Shown here piece by piece: positions 26,089 through 34,469 of a DNA stretch of 64,000 nucleotides (position 1 is the stretch's first letter; each line of letters opens with the position of its first letter). A model generated the notes under the pieces. The model was given only the letters and a program-made list of their open reading frames with translations, was not told the DNA's origin and made no database searches. Position numbers and translations under genes: made by a program. The DNA is from Cohnella faecalis (GTDB lineage: Bacteria; Bacillota; Bacilli; Paenibacillales; Paenibacillaceae), in NCBI RefSeq assembly GCF_003570905.1, contig NZ_QXJM01000040.1, positions 310,001 through 374,000 of the forward strand, given 5' to 3'.

Positions 26089-27106
26089 GAGGATATCTCC
26101 TTTCTTAGTTCATACACTTTAGGATGCAGGCCGTGAAGGCTAAGGCTATGCCTTTCATATAAGCGCAGCCCGTTTTCTGTGGATGCCGCAGTGATCTCCT
26201 CATGACAGTCCGTAAGCAGAACGATTCGCCCATGCGGTTTCAATATTCTTGCGGCCTCGGCCATAAATTCCGCATATAGCGCGCGAACGTCCCCTACTGC
26301 AATCTGCTTATTCCAAGGCGGGTTCGATATAATGATATCTACGCTTTCAGACTGGGAGGGCGTTTTCCTGGCATCCGCATGAAATACGACGACGCTATCT
26401 CTGCAGTTTACTTCAGCCACCATTACGGCCCCTTCATCTATATCACTTGCCAAGATTCTTCTCGCAGGGAGATGGGCTCGTTCATCCGGTATCGTTCCCG
26501 AACCGCAAAACGGGTCATAACAAACATCGTTCTTACTAGGTTGGCTGATTCGAACGAGTACGGCTGCTACCGTCGGTCTGATGCCGCCTTTTAAAAAAGT
26601 ACGATCATTCCCCGAAACCGAAACGCAGCGTCTGTCAGCTTAATAGAGATTCTGCAGCATGTCCCGTCGAGATCAGCGCGAATACACATAGCGCCCTCGG
26701 TATCTTTTCCAGCTCGCGTAAAGCCATTTCTCGCTAAGGCGTTCTCGATCGTTGTGATCATATCGAAACGGGAAAACGCATGCTTCCCTCTTCTGCTAGC
26801 GCTTACACAAATTTCTCTTGATCTCGAATATTCAAAGGCGAGCCGCTCCCAGTTCAATTTCTTCATGCCAATTTCAATCTGAATTAAGTCCGATTTATGC
26901 GGTCCGACTTCAAATTCCGCAATGATCCTGTAGACATTATCGGCACAGCGCAGCCTCATCAGCCGCGCAGCTTCTCCAAACGCTTGGAATATTATCTTAC
27001 CGCGTTCATATTTTATCCCTCGCACTTCGATGCCCAGCTCTTTGATTTCGTCTGCCAATACAGCTTCCAGCCCGTATGTAACGGTTGCGAAAAAATAGGT
27101 GCTCAT
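26085..27106 (-). pseudogene. THUMP/methylase-type RNA guanine methyltransferase, frameshifted
   Basis: A ~340-residue class I RNA methylase of the Trm11/TrmN/RlmL type. The first frame, 27106-26591, starts YFFATVTYGLEAVLADEIKE and covers the ferredoxin-like and THUMP regions, stopping after RFRGMIVLF. The catalytic part continues in another frame: KGGIRPTVAAVLV, motif I DPFCGSGTIP, acidic loop LASDIDEGAV, motif IV IISNPPWNK (NPPW, target-amine contact), ending at 26085. The break is in a T6A4 run (acttttttaaaagg) at 26590; one extra T or a -1 slip after TTT would restore the full protein. Probably modifies a tRNA or rRNA base. Sits between two ParB-like genes. Confidence 0.8.
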
Positions 27107-27149
27107 ACCCTAATCATAATGGAGGAAATCCATAGAAAGTATTACTTGT

Positions 27150-27887
27150 TTAACTTAAGTTATTCTCGACATACATGGCATAATCCGTTACAAAAGTATC
27201 GTGATCCTCTCTTTCCGTAATCCAAATAATGATCGGATACTCCATTATTTCGGACCGCTTCAACGCTTCGAATAACGGATTATCGTTGTTGATTTCGAAT
27301 ATTCCCTTATCGTAATTGATAATTATCGGAGGGGTGTCTTCGCCGCTTCTGATTTTATCCATCCAAGATGCGACCCTATTCTCGAATACTGTCGGATGAA
27401 CCCTCCATTTCAAATGTTCTTCCGGCCCGCTGGATCTTTGAAATATCGACAAGGGCATCTTGATCGGACCCAAATAATATCGATAAAAGAGCCGCAGCCC
27501 ATCCGAGAAAGCTTTATTGCGGCGATCGAATAACAGGTAGGTATGAATCCATTCTTCAAGCATGCCCGCTTCCGAGTACGCCGCCGCAGACTTTGAGGTT
27601 GGATGATAATCGAGTTTATTCGTATCTTTCTTCGAGTACACGATTCTTTTGATCGTTTCCTCGGATAGACAAAATTCATTCGCCAGCTCGCGGATTTCGG
27701 TGTCATGGAAGAACTTGTTCAATATGAGTTGATTCCGCCGGACAAGGTGATGTCGGTATCCCGAAACCTCGCCCCAAGCTTTCTTCTCTTGCTCGCGAGG
27801 AATATATAGAAGCTTGCCTGCCGCATACTTCTTCACTTCTTTCAACAGCTGCTCCGGCAAAACATCACCGGCATTCTCATAATTCAT
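27150..27887 (-). CDS. CD3324-type HTH domain fused to ParB-like domain
   Basis: A ~245-residue protein. Residues 1-~85 match the CD3324-like HTH family: NAGDVLPEQLLKEVKKYAAG, LLYIPREQEKKAWGE, then a Mor-like HTH IRELANEFCLSEETIKRIVY. From ~100 on it is a paralogue of the ParB-like protein at 25642, with INYDKGIFEINNDNPLFEAL in place of the ParB motif, so the catalytic-type HR is missing. ATG 27887 is used (GTG 27902 also possible). Promoter-proximal gene of the operon; could be its DNA-binding regulator carrying a sensing copy of the same ligand domain (inference). Confidence 0.7.
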   Translation of the reverse strand: MNYENAGDVLPEQLLKEVKKYAAGKLLYIPREQEKKAWGEVSGYRHHLVRRNQLILNKFFHDTEIRELANEFCLSEETIKRIVYSKKDTNKLDYHPTSKSAAAYSEAGMLEEWIHTYLLFDRRNKAFSDGLRLFYRYYLGPIKMPLSIFQRSSGPEEHLKWRVHPTVFENRVASWMDKIRSGEDTPPIIINYDKGIFEINNDNPLFEALKRSEIMEYPIIIWITEREDHDTFVTDYAMYVENNLS

Positions 27888-27906
27888 CGTATGATTCACC
27901 ACTTGT

Positions 27907-28119
27907 TGGAAAATTATTGTGTTGTAAGTACTTTATATATTCGCGATTTGGTATGAAGTCCCTTTTTGACTACGAGTTCTTTTGAATTGCTTGAAATGTT
28001 GACTTTTCGTTGATTTACGCCAAACAATCTTCGTTGATTCAATGTGTATCTCTGTTCGAGATGCTTTGAAATAATGATACAGCAAGAAGTACGAGAATAC
28101 TCTCTTTCAGATTACGGCG
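27907..28119. other. Gene-free stretch with degenerate repeat pieces
   Basis: AT-rich. Contains gaaatgttgacttttcgttgattta and a weak ttgattcaatgtgtatctctgttcgagatgc hairpin, resembling the GTTGAC pair and hairpin of the sseA-tail elements in a decayed form. It must also hold the promoter for the operon at 27887. Confidence 0.4.
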
Positions 28120-28303
28120 TAAACACTTTCTGAACCCAATTGTTGACTCCGTGTTGACTTCGAGACATAAAAAATACATCGCCGGGGCGTGTAGGCCACA
28201 TGGCGATGTATTCAAAATCTACATACTGTTATGCCTTGCTAGGTTCCTACTCATCCCCGAAAGCAATGGCATTGCCAGAGTAGCTAATCCAATCACTCCA
28301 ACT
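28120..28303 (-). repeat. sseA-tail element copy A (184 bp; part of the intact sseA gene)
   Basis: gtaaacactttctgaa, gttgactccgtgttgacttc, hairpin AATACATCGCC/GGCGATGTATT (28173-28212, a likely sseA terminator), atactgttatg, then the true end of sseA, GSWSDWISYSGNAIAFGDE. This is the only copy attached to a whole rhodanese gene and so looks like the source. Confidence 0.85.
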
Positions 28304-29083
28304 ACCCGCATAAAGCTTCACATTCTCAAACCCCGCCGCCTCCAAAGCCAGCACGTTAGGCGTTGCAGTTACGCCGGAGCCGCAGTAAACGATAATTTCG
28401 GCGTCGCGAGGCAAATCCGCGAAGCGCTCGGCCTGCTCGTCTGCGTTCTTCCACGTTCCGTCCGCGCGGCGGCCTTCTGCCCAGAAGCGGTTGATCGCGC
28501 CCGGGATGTGGCCGGCGGCCTTGTCGATCGGCTCAACCTCGCCGCGATAGCGCGGAGCTTCGCGGGAGTCGATCAGCACTACGCCCGGCTCCGATTTCTT
28601 CCGACGCACTTCTTCCATCCCGACCACAAGATCCGGCCGAACTTCGGCCACGAACGGAGCCGGGATAAGAACCTTCTGCTCGGAAGAAATCGGGAACCCT
28701 TCCCGCTTCCATGCCGAGAACCCTTCGTCCAACACATACGCGTTGTCGTGACCCAAATACTTCAGCAGCCACCAAAGCCGCGACGCCATCGCCCCGCCTT
28801 GATCGTCATACGCGACGACTCTCGTGTCGGGACCAATTCCCGCTTTGCTCAAGCTTTTCACAAGAGCCTCAATGTCCGGCAAAGGATGACGGCCCCCATG
28901 CTCGCCAACCGGAGCCGACAAATCCTTCTCCAAATCCAGATAGACGGCTCCGGGAATATGCGATTCCTCATAAGCTTCTCGGCCGGCATCGGGCTTCCCG
29001 AGCTGGAATCGGCAATCCGCGATGACCAGATCCGCTTCGTACATGCGAGCCAGCAACCATTTTAACGATACAATGGATTTCAT
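28247..29083 (-). CDS. sseA: Thiosulfate/3-mercaptopyruvate sulfurtransferase (two-domain rhodanese)
   Basis: A 278-residue two-domain rhodanese. The inactive first domain has VIADCRFQLGKPDAGREAYE..HIPGAVYLDLEKDL; the catalytic second has VVLIDSREAPRYRGEVEPID, HIPGAINRFW and the active-site loop YCGSGVTATPN (Cys ~234), whose CG(S)GVT form fits mercaptopyruvate enzymes. It transfers sulfane sulfur to cyanide or thiols in the cytosol. ATG 29083 is set by GAGGCGG 12 bases upstream. It lies 20 bases after the MFS gene, so probably one operon. Its last 18 codons are the part duplicated in copies B-F. Confidence 0.92.
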   Translation of the reverse strand: MKSIVSLKWLLARMYEADLVIADCRFQLGKPDAGREAYEESHIPGAVYLDLEKDLSAPVGEHGGRHPLPDIEALVKSLSKAGIGPDTRVVAYDDQGGAMASRLWWLLKYLGHDNAYVLDEGFSAWKREGFPISSEQKVLIPAPFVAEVRPDLVVGMEEVRRKKSEPGVVLIDSREAPRYRGEVEPIDKAAGHIPGAINRFWAEGRRADGTWKNADEQAERFADLPRDAEIIVYCGSGVTATPNVLALEAAGFENVKLYAGSWSDWISYSGNAIAFGDE

Positions 29084-29103
29084 TTTCACTAACCGCCTCT
29101 CTT

Positions 29104-30327
29104 TTATTGAACGGAAATTTGTCGATAGTCCGACGCTCCTGTCCCGGAACGGGCACGCTTCGCGGCCAACACCGCCCAGACGATGATTCCGAGCATCACG
29201 ACCGATAATATCGCGAATAACCACCTCGTCGCGCTCGCGCCGAACTCATCCAGATACCAGCCCGTCAGCTTCGGCAGCAAAGCTCCGCCAAGACCTCCGA
29301 AGGCCATAAGCATGCTCGTCGTTTTCTCCGTCATGCCCGGCGCGGCCCGATTCGCAAACACGAGCGCGATAGCGAACATTCCGGACATCGCGATTCCGGC
29401 CAAGAATGTGAAGACGAAGGTCGACGTTGCCCCTTGCCACACTCCCATCACGAGAGAGAATACGGCGCAAGCGACGCACATCCAAATCAGATAAGCCGCG
29501 CCTCCCCACCGGTCCGCCGCGTGTCCCGCTACCATTCGCCCCAGCGTCATTGCGCCCCAATATACGCTCAGTATGAGCGCCGCAGCCGACTCGGTCATGC
29601 CGCTGTCCTGGACAAGGACGGACGGCAAATAATGAACGAAGCTCATCTCGAACCCTACATAGACAGCGAAAAAGACGGAGCAAGGAATCAGCACGAGAAG
29701 CAGCGTTTTGCGGTTGGACTCTCTCGATGGCGCCGTCCTCGCTTTTTCCTCCTCGGAGTGCTCCGTCCCGTTCAGCGTTGCATCCAGAACTTTAGGCCAG
29801 AACATCGTCCACAGAATGATCGACACGACAGCCAACGATCCTACGAGACCGAAAGCGGATTTCCAATATCCCGCTTTGATCAGCGCCGCGCCCGCGAACG
29901 GCATGAGCAGAGCCCCGACACCGAAGAACACTTCCACCCGGCTCATCGCGATGTTCGCGTTAGCCCCCGCCGCTCCGATAATGAACGAGCCGACAACCGC
30001 TTCCGTCGTTCCGAACCCAAAGCCCGCTATAGGACCGATTGTCAGCATGACCATCCATGGCGGCTCCGACAAATAGACGAACTGGACAACCGTCAGCAGC
30101 CCGAGGGCGGATAACAGAAGCGCTTTTTTGCCGATTTGTCTCATGAGCCACGGCGCAGCTACGATGCCGACCAACCCGCCGAGAAACTGATTCATAACAA
30201 GCTGACCGCCGTCTCCATACTGCACGCCGTACGCATGCACCATCGGCTCCATCACCGTTCCAACTACGAGCTGGCCAAGACCGACTACCAAATAAGCGAC
30301 ACAACCTAAAAAGATCAGCCTAGACAT
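29104..30327 (-). CDS. Major facilitator superfamily transporter
   Basis: A ~407-residue, 12-segment MFS protein: MSRLIFLGCVAYLVVGLGQL, then LGGLVGIVAAPWLMRQIGKK (loop 2-3 with the basic MFS motif), a central loop with ..NGTEHSEEEKARTAPSRESN (~residues 190-210), and MTLGRMVAGHAADRWGG in the second half. Resembles the sugar/fucose-type or YfkF-like efflux MFS proteins of Bacillales; substrate unknown. ATG 30327 chosen over 30381 because the hydrophobic start follows at once and AAGGACGG lies upstream. Followed closely by sseA. Confidence 0.85.
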   Translation of the reverse strand: MSRLIFLGCVAYLVVGLGQLVVGTVMEPMVHAYGVQYGDGGQLVMNQFLGGLVGIVAAPWLMRQIGKKALLLSALGLLTVVQFVYLSEPPWMVMLTIGPIAGFGFGTTEAVVGSFIIGAAGANANIAMSRVEVFFGVGALLMPFAGAALIKAGYWKSAFGLVGSLAVVSIILWTMFWPKVLDATLNGTEHSEEEKARTAPSRESNRKTLLLVLIPCSVFFAVYVGFEMSFVHYLPSVLVQDSGMTESAAALILSVYWGAMTLGRMVAGHAADRWGGAAYLIWMCVACAVFSLVMGVWQGATSTFVFTFLAGIAMSGMFAIALVFANRAAPGMTEKTTSMLMAFGGLGGALLPKLTGWYLDEFGASATRWLFAILSVVMLGIIVWAVLAAKRARSGTGASDYRQISVQ

Positions 30328-30423
30328 AGAAGCAGCTGCACCGTCCTTTATAGCCGTACAATAAACCAACCCCACCATCATACCACGAAAAGCATATAAT
30401 TAGAGTTAACGGACGTTTAAGAA

Positions 30424-30945
30424 ATGGATGTGACGAACAGGATGAACGAGGCCGCTCCCTTCTTTCGAATCGACAGTATGACGGAAAATGACGCGAAAAA
30501 GATCTGCGAGTGGCGTTATCCCGAGCCGTATGACGTATACCGATGGTTGACGTGGGACGAGATGGTTCGGCAGGCAAAGGAATTCGGAGATCCCGATATT
30601 CGCAGTCAGCAGTTCCGGTCGTTCCGCAGTGCGGAGAATGACCTCGTCGGGTATGCGCAGCTGTTCCCGCTCGATCGCGCGATTCGGCTCGGCATCGGCT
30701 TGCGTCCCGATCTATGCGGCAGAGGCTACGGTACTTCGCTTATCCGGTTGGCTGCAGAGCTGGCGCGCAGCCGGATGCCGCCGGACGGAGAGGTCGATCT
30801 TGAGGTTGAGCGCTGGAACGTACGCGCGATCCGCGCTTATGAGAAAGCGGGGTTCCGCATCACGGACGAATACGAGCGGAGAGCTTCGCACGGCATGGTG
30901 TCCATCCTGTGCATGGTATGGATGCCCGGCGCGGCGAGTTTATAA
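30424..30945 (+). CDS. GNAT-family N-acetyltransferase
   Basis: A 173-residue acetyltransferase: DSMTENDAKKICEWRYPEPY..., LVGYAQLF, LGIGLRPDLCGRGYGTSLIR (acetyl-CoA loop RGYGT), DLEVERWNVRAIRAYEKAGF. The ribosome site before ATG 30424 is poor. Divergent from the MFS gene (96-base shared upstream region) and followed by the DUF378 gene in the same direction. Acceptor unknown. Confidence 0.85.
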   Translation: MDVTNRMNEAAPFFRIDSMTENDAKKICEWRYPEPYDVYRWLTWDEMVRQAKEFGDPDIRSQQFRSFRSAENDLVGYAQLFPLDRAIRLGIGLRPDLCGRGYGTSLIRLAAELARSRMPPDGEVDLEVERWNVRAIRAYEKAGFRITDEYERRASHGMVSILCMVWMPGAASL

Positions 30946-31018
30946 GGAATAACGCCAATTCCTCGCACATACATCTGTAGGGAACAAACAATCCTTCGAC
31001 ATAGGAGGCTGTTTCTGA

Positions 31019-31222
31019 ATGAAAGCACTTAATTTAATCAGCCTGGTGCTCATCATCCTGGGAGGCTTGAATTGGCTTTCGGTCGGTCTGTTTGAGTATG
31101 ATGTCGTGAGCGAGCTGTTCGGAGGCTCCGACGAGGTCGGCTCCAAAATCGTGTACACGATCATCGGCGTAGCCGCACTGTACGCCATATCGCTCCTGCC
31201 CAGAGCAGCCAAGGACAACTAG
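31019..31222 (+). CDS. DUF378 small membrane protein
   Basis: 67 residues with two membrane helices: LISLVLIILGGLNWLSVGLF and IVYTIIGVAALYAISLLP. GG(L/I)NWL.(V)G is the hallmark of DUF378. Function unknown. AGGAGG lies ten bases before ATG 31019, and a terminator follows at 31241. Confidence 0.9.
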   Translation: MKALNLISLVLIILGGLNWLSVGLFEYDVVSELFGGSDEVGSKIVYTIIGVAALYAISLLPRAAKDN

Positions 31223-31240
31223 AGGAGCACAGGCAAGGGG

Positions 31241-31272
31241 AAAAGGCTGTCCTCCAGGGGACAGCCTTTTTG
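31241..31272 (+). terminator. Rho-independent terminator
   Basis: AAAAGGCTGTCC / GGACAGCCTTTTT, a 12-base stem with a T run, 18 bases after the DUF378 stop. Confidence 0.9.
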
Positions 31273-31326
31273 TTGAAGCTGTATCCCCTTTTGCCGAAAG
31301 TCCGCAAGTGCGCGCAATTAGGGGGA

Positions 31327-31705
31327 GCTCGTACCACTCTTTCGATGGTAGCACGCCGCTTCGAGCATTTAGTGGGAGCTGGTACCATACTTTTGCCCAA
31401 AATCCGTTTCAGCGTGCTAACAGTTGGATCTCGTACCACTCTTTCGACTGTAACGCGCCGCCTTGGGCATTTAGTGGGAGCTGGTACCATACTTTTGCCC
31501 AAAATCCGTTGCGACGTGCTAACAGTTGGATCTCGTACCACTCTTTCGATGGTAACGCGCCGCCTCGGAGCGCATAGTGGGAGCAGGCTACCATACTTTT
31601 GCCCAAAATCCGTTGCGACGTGCTAACAGTTAGATCTCGTACCACTCTTTCGACTGTAACGTGCCGCATCGAGCATTTAGTAGGAGCTCCTACCACTCTT
31701 TCGCC
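31327..31705. repeat. Tandem 102-bp repeats, about 3.6 copies
   Basis: ctcgtaccactctttcga recurs at 31328, 31430, 31532 and 31636 (periods 102, 102, 104). The unit also contains cttttgcccaaaatccgtt and gtgctaacagttggat. The last, partial unit ctcctaccactctttcgcc is the 3' end of the ABC exporter gene itself (codons KEW and stop). Because 102 is divisible by three, long open frames cross it, but their peptides have no ribosome sites or family likeness. It fills the gap between the DUF378 terminator and the exporter stop. Confidence 0.85.
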
Positions 31706-33429
31706 GCAGCCTGGCCGACTTGCGCTGCGCTCAAGCGGGCGTAGACGCCGCCGGCTGCCAGCAGCTCCTCGTGGCGGCCTTGCTCTGCGATGCCGTCCTC
31801 CGTCACGACCAGAATGCGGTCGGCGTGGCGGATCGTCGCGAGACGGTGGGCGATGATGAGCGTCGTCCGATTGCGCGACAGCCGCTCAAGCGCTTGCTGG
31901 ATGAGCGATTCCGTCTCGGTATCGAGCGCCGACGTCGCTTCGTCCAGGATGAGAATCGGCGGATTTTTCAAGAAAATCCGCGCAATCGACAGCCGCTGGC
32001 GCTGGCCGCCCGACAGCTTGAGCCCCCGCTCGCCGATGAACGTATCGAGTCCGTCCGGAAGCGATTCGAGCAAGCCGTCCAGCGACGCTTGGCTCGCAGC
32101 CTCGGCGATCTCCTCCTCGGATGCACCAAGACGTCCGTAAGCGATATTTTCCCGAATCGTTCCGTTGAAGAGGAACACGTCCTGCTGCACGACGCCGATC
32201 TGATTGCGAAGCGACGTCTGCTTCATCCGGCGAATATCGATCCCGTCGATGGTCAGCTCTCCGCCGTCGATCTCGTAGAATCGCGGAATGAGGCTGCACA
32301 GCGTGGATTTGCCCGCCCCGGAAGGGCCGACAAGCGCGATCGTCTCTCCGGCCCTTATGCGAAGATTGATTCCTTGCAGAATATGGGCGTGATTCTCGTA
32401 CCCGAACGTCACGTCGCGGAACTCGATGTCGCCCCGAAGGCGCTGCACGTCGACGGCATCCGGCGCATCCTTCACGTCCGGCTCGGTATCCATCAGCTCG
32501 CAATACCGCTTGAATCCGGCCATTCCTTTTGGATACAGCTCCAGAAGCGCATTGATTTTATCGATAGGTCTCAGAAAAATGTTCACATACAGCAAAAATC
32601 CGACCAACTCGCCATAGCTGATACGCCCCGTGTAAGCAAACCAGGCACCGAACACGAGCACTGTCAACGTAATGAAGCGAGTGAGCATATAGATGCCGGA
32701 CGAGCTAAGCGATATCGCAAAATACGATTTCAGCTTCGCCGAGCGGAACGCCTGGTTGTTTTTCTCGAAACGCTCCTTCTCGAACGTCTCGTTGCCGAAC
32801 GATTTGACGACGCGAATGCCGGAAATGCTGTCCTCGACGCGCGCGTTCACGTCGGCGATCTTCTCGAACATACCGACCGCCGCGATGTTCAGCTTCTTGT
32901 TGAAGAAAACGATCAACCACGCCAGAATCGGAACAACGATGAATGTGATGCATGCCAGCTCCCAATTCACCATCGCCATAATGCCGAAAGCGCCAACGAG
33001 AGTCATAATCGCAATGAAAAAATCCTCGGGACCGTGATGCGCCATCTCCCCGAGATCGAACAGATCGTTCGTCAGCCTCGACATAATCTGGCCCGTTTTC
33101 GTATTGTCGTAAAATCGAAAGGACAGCTTCTGCAGATGGTTGAACAGATTTTTGCGCATGTTTGTCTCGATGTTGATGCCGAGCATGTGCCCCCAATAGT
33201 TGACGACGAACTGTAGCCCCATGCTGATCACGTACAGCGCAAGCAAGCCCGCGCATACCCAAGCGATCAACGACCAGTCGCGCGAGGGCAGCAGCTCGTC
33301 GATCGTCCACTGAACCCCAATCGGAAACCCGAGCTCAAGCAGAGCGGCCACGACCGCGCACGTGAAATCGATCAAAAACAAGCGCCTATAAGGGCGATAA
33401 TTAATCATAAATCGGCGAAGCAAAGTCAC
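31690..33429 (-). CDS. ABC exporter, membrane and ATPase domains fused (MdlB/BmrA-like)
   Basis: A 579-residue half-transporter that works as a dimer. Six membrane helices at ~20-310 (LIDFTCAVVAALLELGFPIG; IETNMRKNLFNHLQKLSFRF), then the ATPase with Walker A GPSGAGKST, LSGGQRQRLS and Walker B ILILDEATSALD. It exports lipophilic drugs, lipids or peptides. GTG start at 33429 with AAGGAGT upstream, 7 bases after the pterin dehydratase stop, so it may be read through from the B12 operon. Its last codons lie inside the tandem repeat. Confidence 0.92.
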   Translation of the reverse strand: MTLLRRFMINYRPYRRLFLIDFTCAVVAALLELGFPIGVQWTIDELLPSRDWSLIAWVCAGLLALYVISMGLQFVVNYWGHMLGINIETNMRKNLFNHLQKLSFRFYDNTKTGQIMSRLTNDLFDLGEMAHHGPEDFFIAIMTLVGAFGIMAMVNWELACITFIVVPILAWLIVFFNKKLNIAAVGMFEKIADVNARVEDSISGIRVVKSFGNETFEKERFEKNNQAFRSAKLKSYFAISLSSSGIYMLTRFITLTVLVFGAWFAYTGRISYGELVGFLLYVNIFLRPIDKINALLELYPKGMAGFKRYCELMDTEPDVKDAPDAVDVQRLRGDIEFRDVTFGYENHAHILQGINLRIRAGETIALVGPSGAGKSTLCSLIPRFYEIDGGELTIDGIDIRRMKQTSLRNQIGVVQQDVFLFNGTIRENIAYGRLGASEEEIAEAASQASLDGLLESLPDGLDTFIGERGLKLSGGQRQRLSIARIFLKNPPILILDEATSALDTETESLIQQALERLSRNRTTLIIAHRLATIRHADRILVVTEDGIAEQGRHEELLAAGGVYARLSAAQVGQAAAKEW

Positions 33430-33436
33430 TAACGGG

Positions 33437-33748
33437 TCACTCCTTGTCTAACAAGTGGTTTTGTTCCCCATCGTAAGCTTTTGCCGAATCGATGTCCAGA
33501 TGCGTTAACCCCCCGGAGTGCCATGTCGTCAGCCTGAGCGTTACCCGGCGATAGTCGATCGCAATGAACGGGTGATGGTTCATCGTCTCGGCAATGCCCG
33601 CAACCCGATTCACGAACGCCACCGCCTCCGCAAAAGCCGGAAAAACATACGATTTGGCGATCCGCTTCCCCTCTTCCGCCTTCCATCCCTTCAACAGCGC
33701 CAGTTGTTCCGCAAGCTCATCCTCCGTTAGCAGCCTGTTGCGATCCAT
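33437..33748 (-). CDS. Pterin-4a-carbinolamine dehydratase
   Basis: A 103-residue PCD/DCoH protein: LTEDELAEQLALLKGWKAEE, then the active-site ETMNHHPFIAIDYRRVTLRL and TTWHSGGLTHLD with the conserved His residues. It recycles 4a-hydroxytetrahydrobiopterin after aromatic amino-acid hydroxylation or acts as a folding partner. The start used, ATG 33748, has AGGGTG ten bases upstream and lies 32 bases inside the EcfS gene. No hydroxylase gene is nearby, so its place at the end of a cobalamin-controlled operon is unexplained. Confidence 0.88.
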   Translation of the reverse strand: MDRNRLLTEDELAEQLALLKGWKAEEGKRIAKSYVFPAFAEAVAFVNRVAGIAETMNHHPFIAIDYRRVTLRLTTWHSGGLTHLDIDSAKAYDGEQNHLLDKE

Positions 33749-34469
33749 CGCAAGCTTCACCCTTTCGTTCGAGAATCCCATACTTGCTTCGGTAACGCTC
33801 CAACAATCGAATCCAGGAAGGCGCAAACACCGCGAGAAAAAAGACGTTGGCTGTCGCATGAATAATTTCGAACGGAAGTCCGGCCGCGTATCGGGCAAGC
33901 ACCGTCTCCCAGGAATGGCTCTGTGTCCATTGGTCGAGCACGACGGTCACGTTCATAATCCACCCGAACAGAAATCCCCATACCGCGCCAAAAAGGAGAA
34001 GAGGAATGCGCCGCCTCCGCCAAGGGCTGCGATGAGCGAACAATCCGGCGGTCCATCCCGCGAGCCCCCATGCGAACATTTGCCAAGGGGTCCAGGGCCC
34101 TTGACCGAGGAAAAAGTTGGATGCAAGCGCAGCGACCGCCCCCGTCATCCAGCCCGCTTCCGCTCCGAACACGACGCCGGAAATAATGACGATGAACGTG
34201 ACCGGGGTGAATCCGGGAAGCAGCGTGGCGAAAGGGATTCGGCTCACGGAGGCGATGGCGGCCATGACTGCGATGAGCACCATCTCCCGGGCTTGCCGTT
34301 CCCGGCGCTCGAACCTCCACAGAAACGGAACCATCGACAAAAGCACGAGAACGAGTCCGATCAGCAGCGAGTTGCCCCGCTGCAAAGCCAAATAAGCGAG
34401 CCCGACGTAAGCGGCTGCGATAGGAAGGAGCAGCAGCTTCGGGCTTATGGCGCGACGAATCCGCTTCAT
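33717..34469 (-). CDS. ECF transporter substrate-binding (S) component
   Basis: A 250-residue membrane protein with ~7 helices: ISPKLLLLPIAAAYVGLAYL, MVLIAVMAAIASVSRIPFAT, then LPGFTPVTFIVIISGVVFGA, NFFLGQGPWTPWQMFAWG, IMNVTVVL. The MAAIA...P.F.P..F..I..G...G pattern is that of S components (ECF_S/CbrT-like). Given the upstream cobalamin riboswitch, the ligand is probably cobalamin or a corrinoid (inference). Overlaps EcfA by 4 bases (ATGA) and the PCD gene by 32. Confidence 0.85.
   Translation of the reverse strand: MKRIRRAISPKLLLLPIAAAYVGLAYLALQRGNSLLIGLVLVLLSMVPFLWRFERRERQAREMVLIAVMAAIASVSRIPFATLLPGFTPVTFIVIISGVVFGAEAGWMTGAVAALASNFFLGQGPWTPWQMFAWGLAGWTAGLFAHRSPWRRRRIPLLLFGAVWGFLFGWIMNVTVVLDQWTQSHSWETVLARYAAGLPFEIIHATANVFFLAVFAPSWIRLLERYRSKYGILERKGEACDGSQQAANGG

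Noticed and set aside
31161..31696. Long frames with a repeated ~34-residue peptide across the 102-bp repeats
   Set aside because: They arise because 102 is a multiple of three. There is no ribosome site, they cross the DUF378 terminator, and the two strands give equally long frames.
31327..31705. CRISPR-like array
   Set aside because: The whole 102-bp unit is repeated; there are no short identical repeats with unique spacers and no cas genes.
31720..33216. 498-codon plus-strand frame opposite the ABC exporter
   Set aside because: Antisense to a gene with every ABC motif; its peptide is basic and low in hydrophobic order, as expected for a GC-rich shadow.
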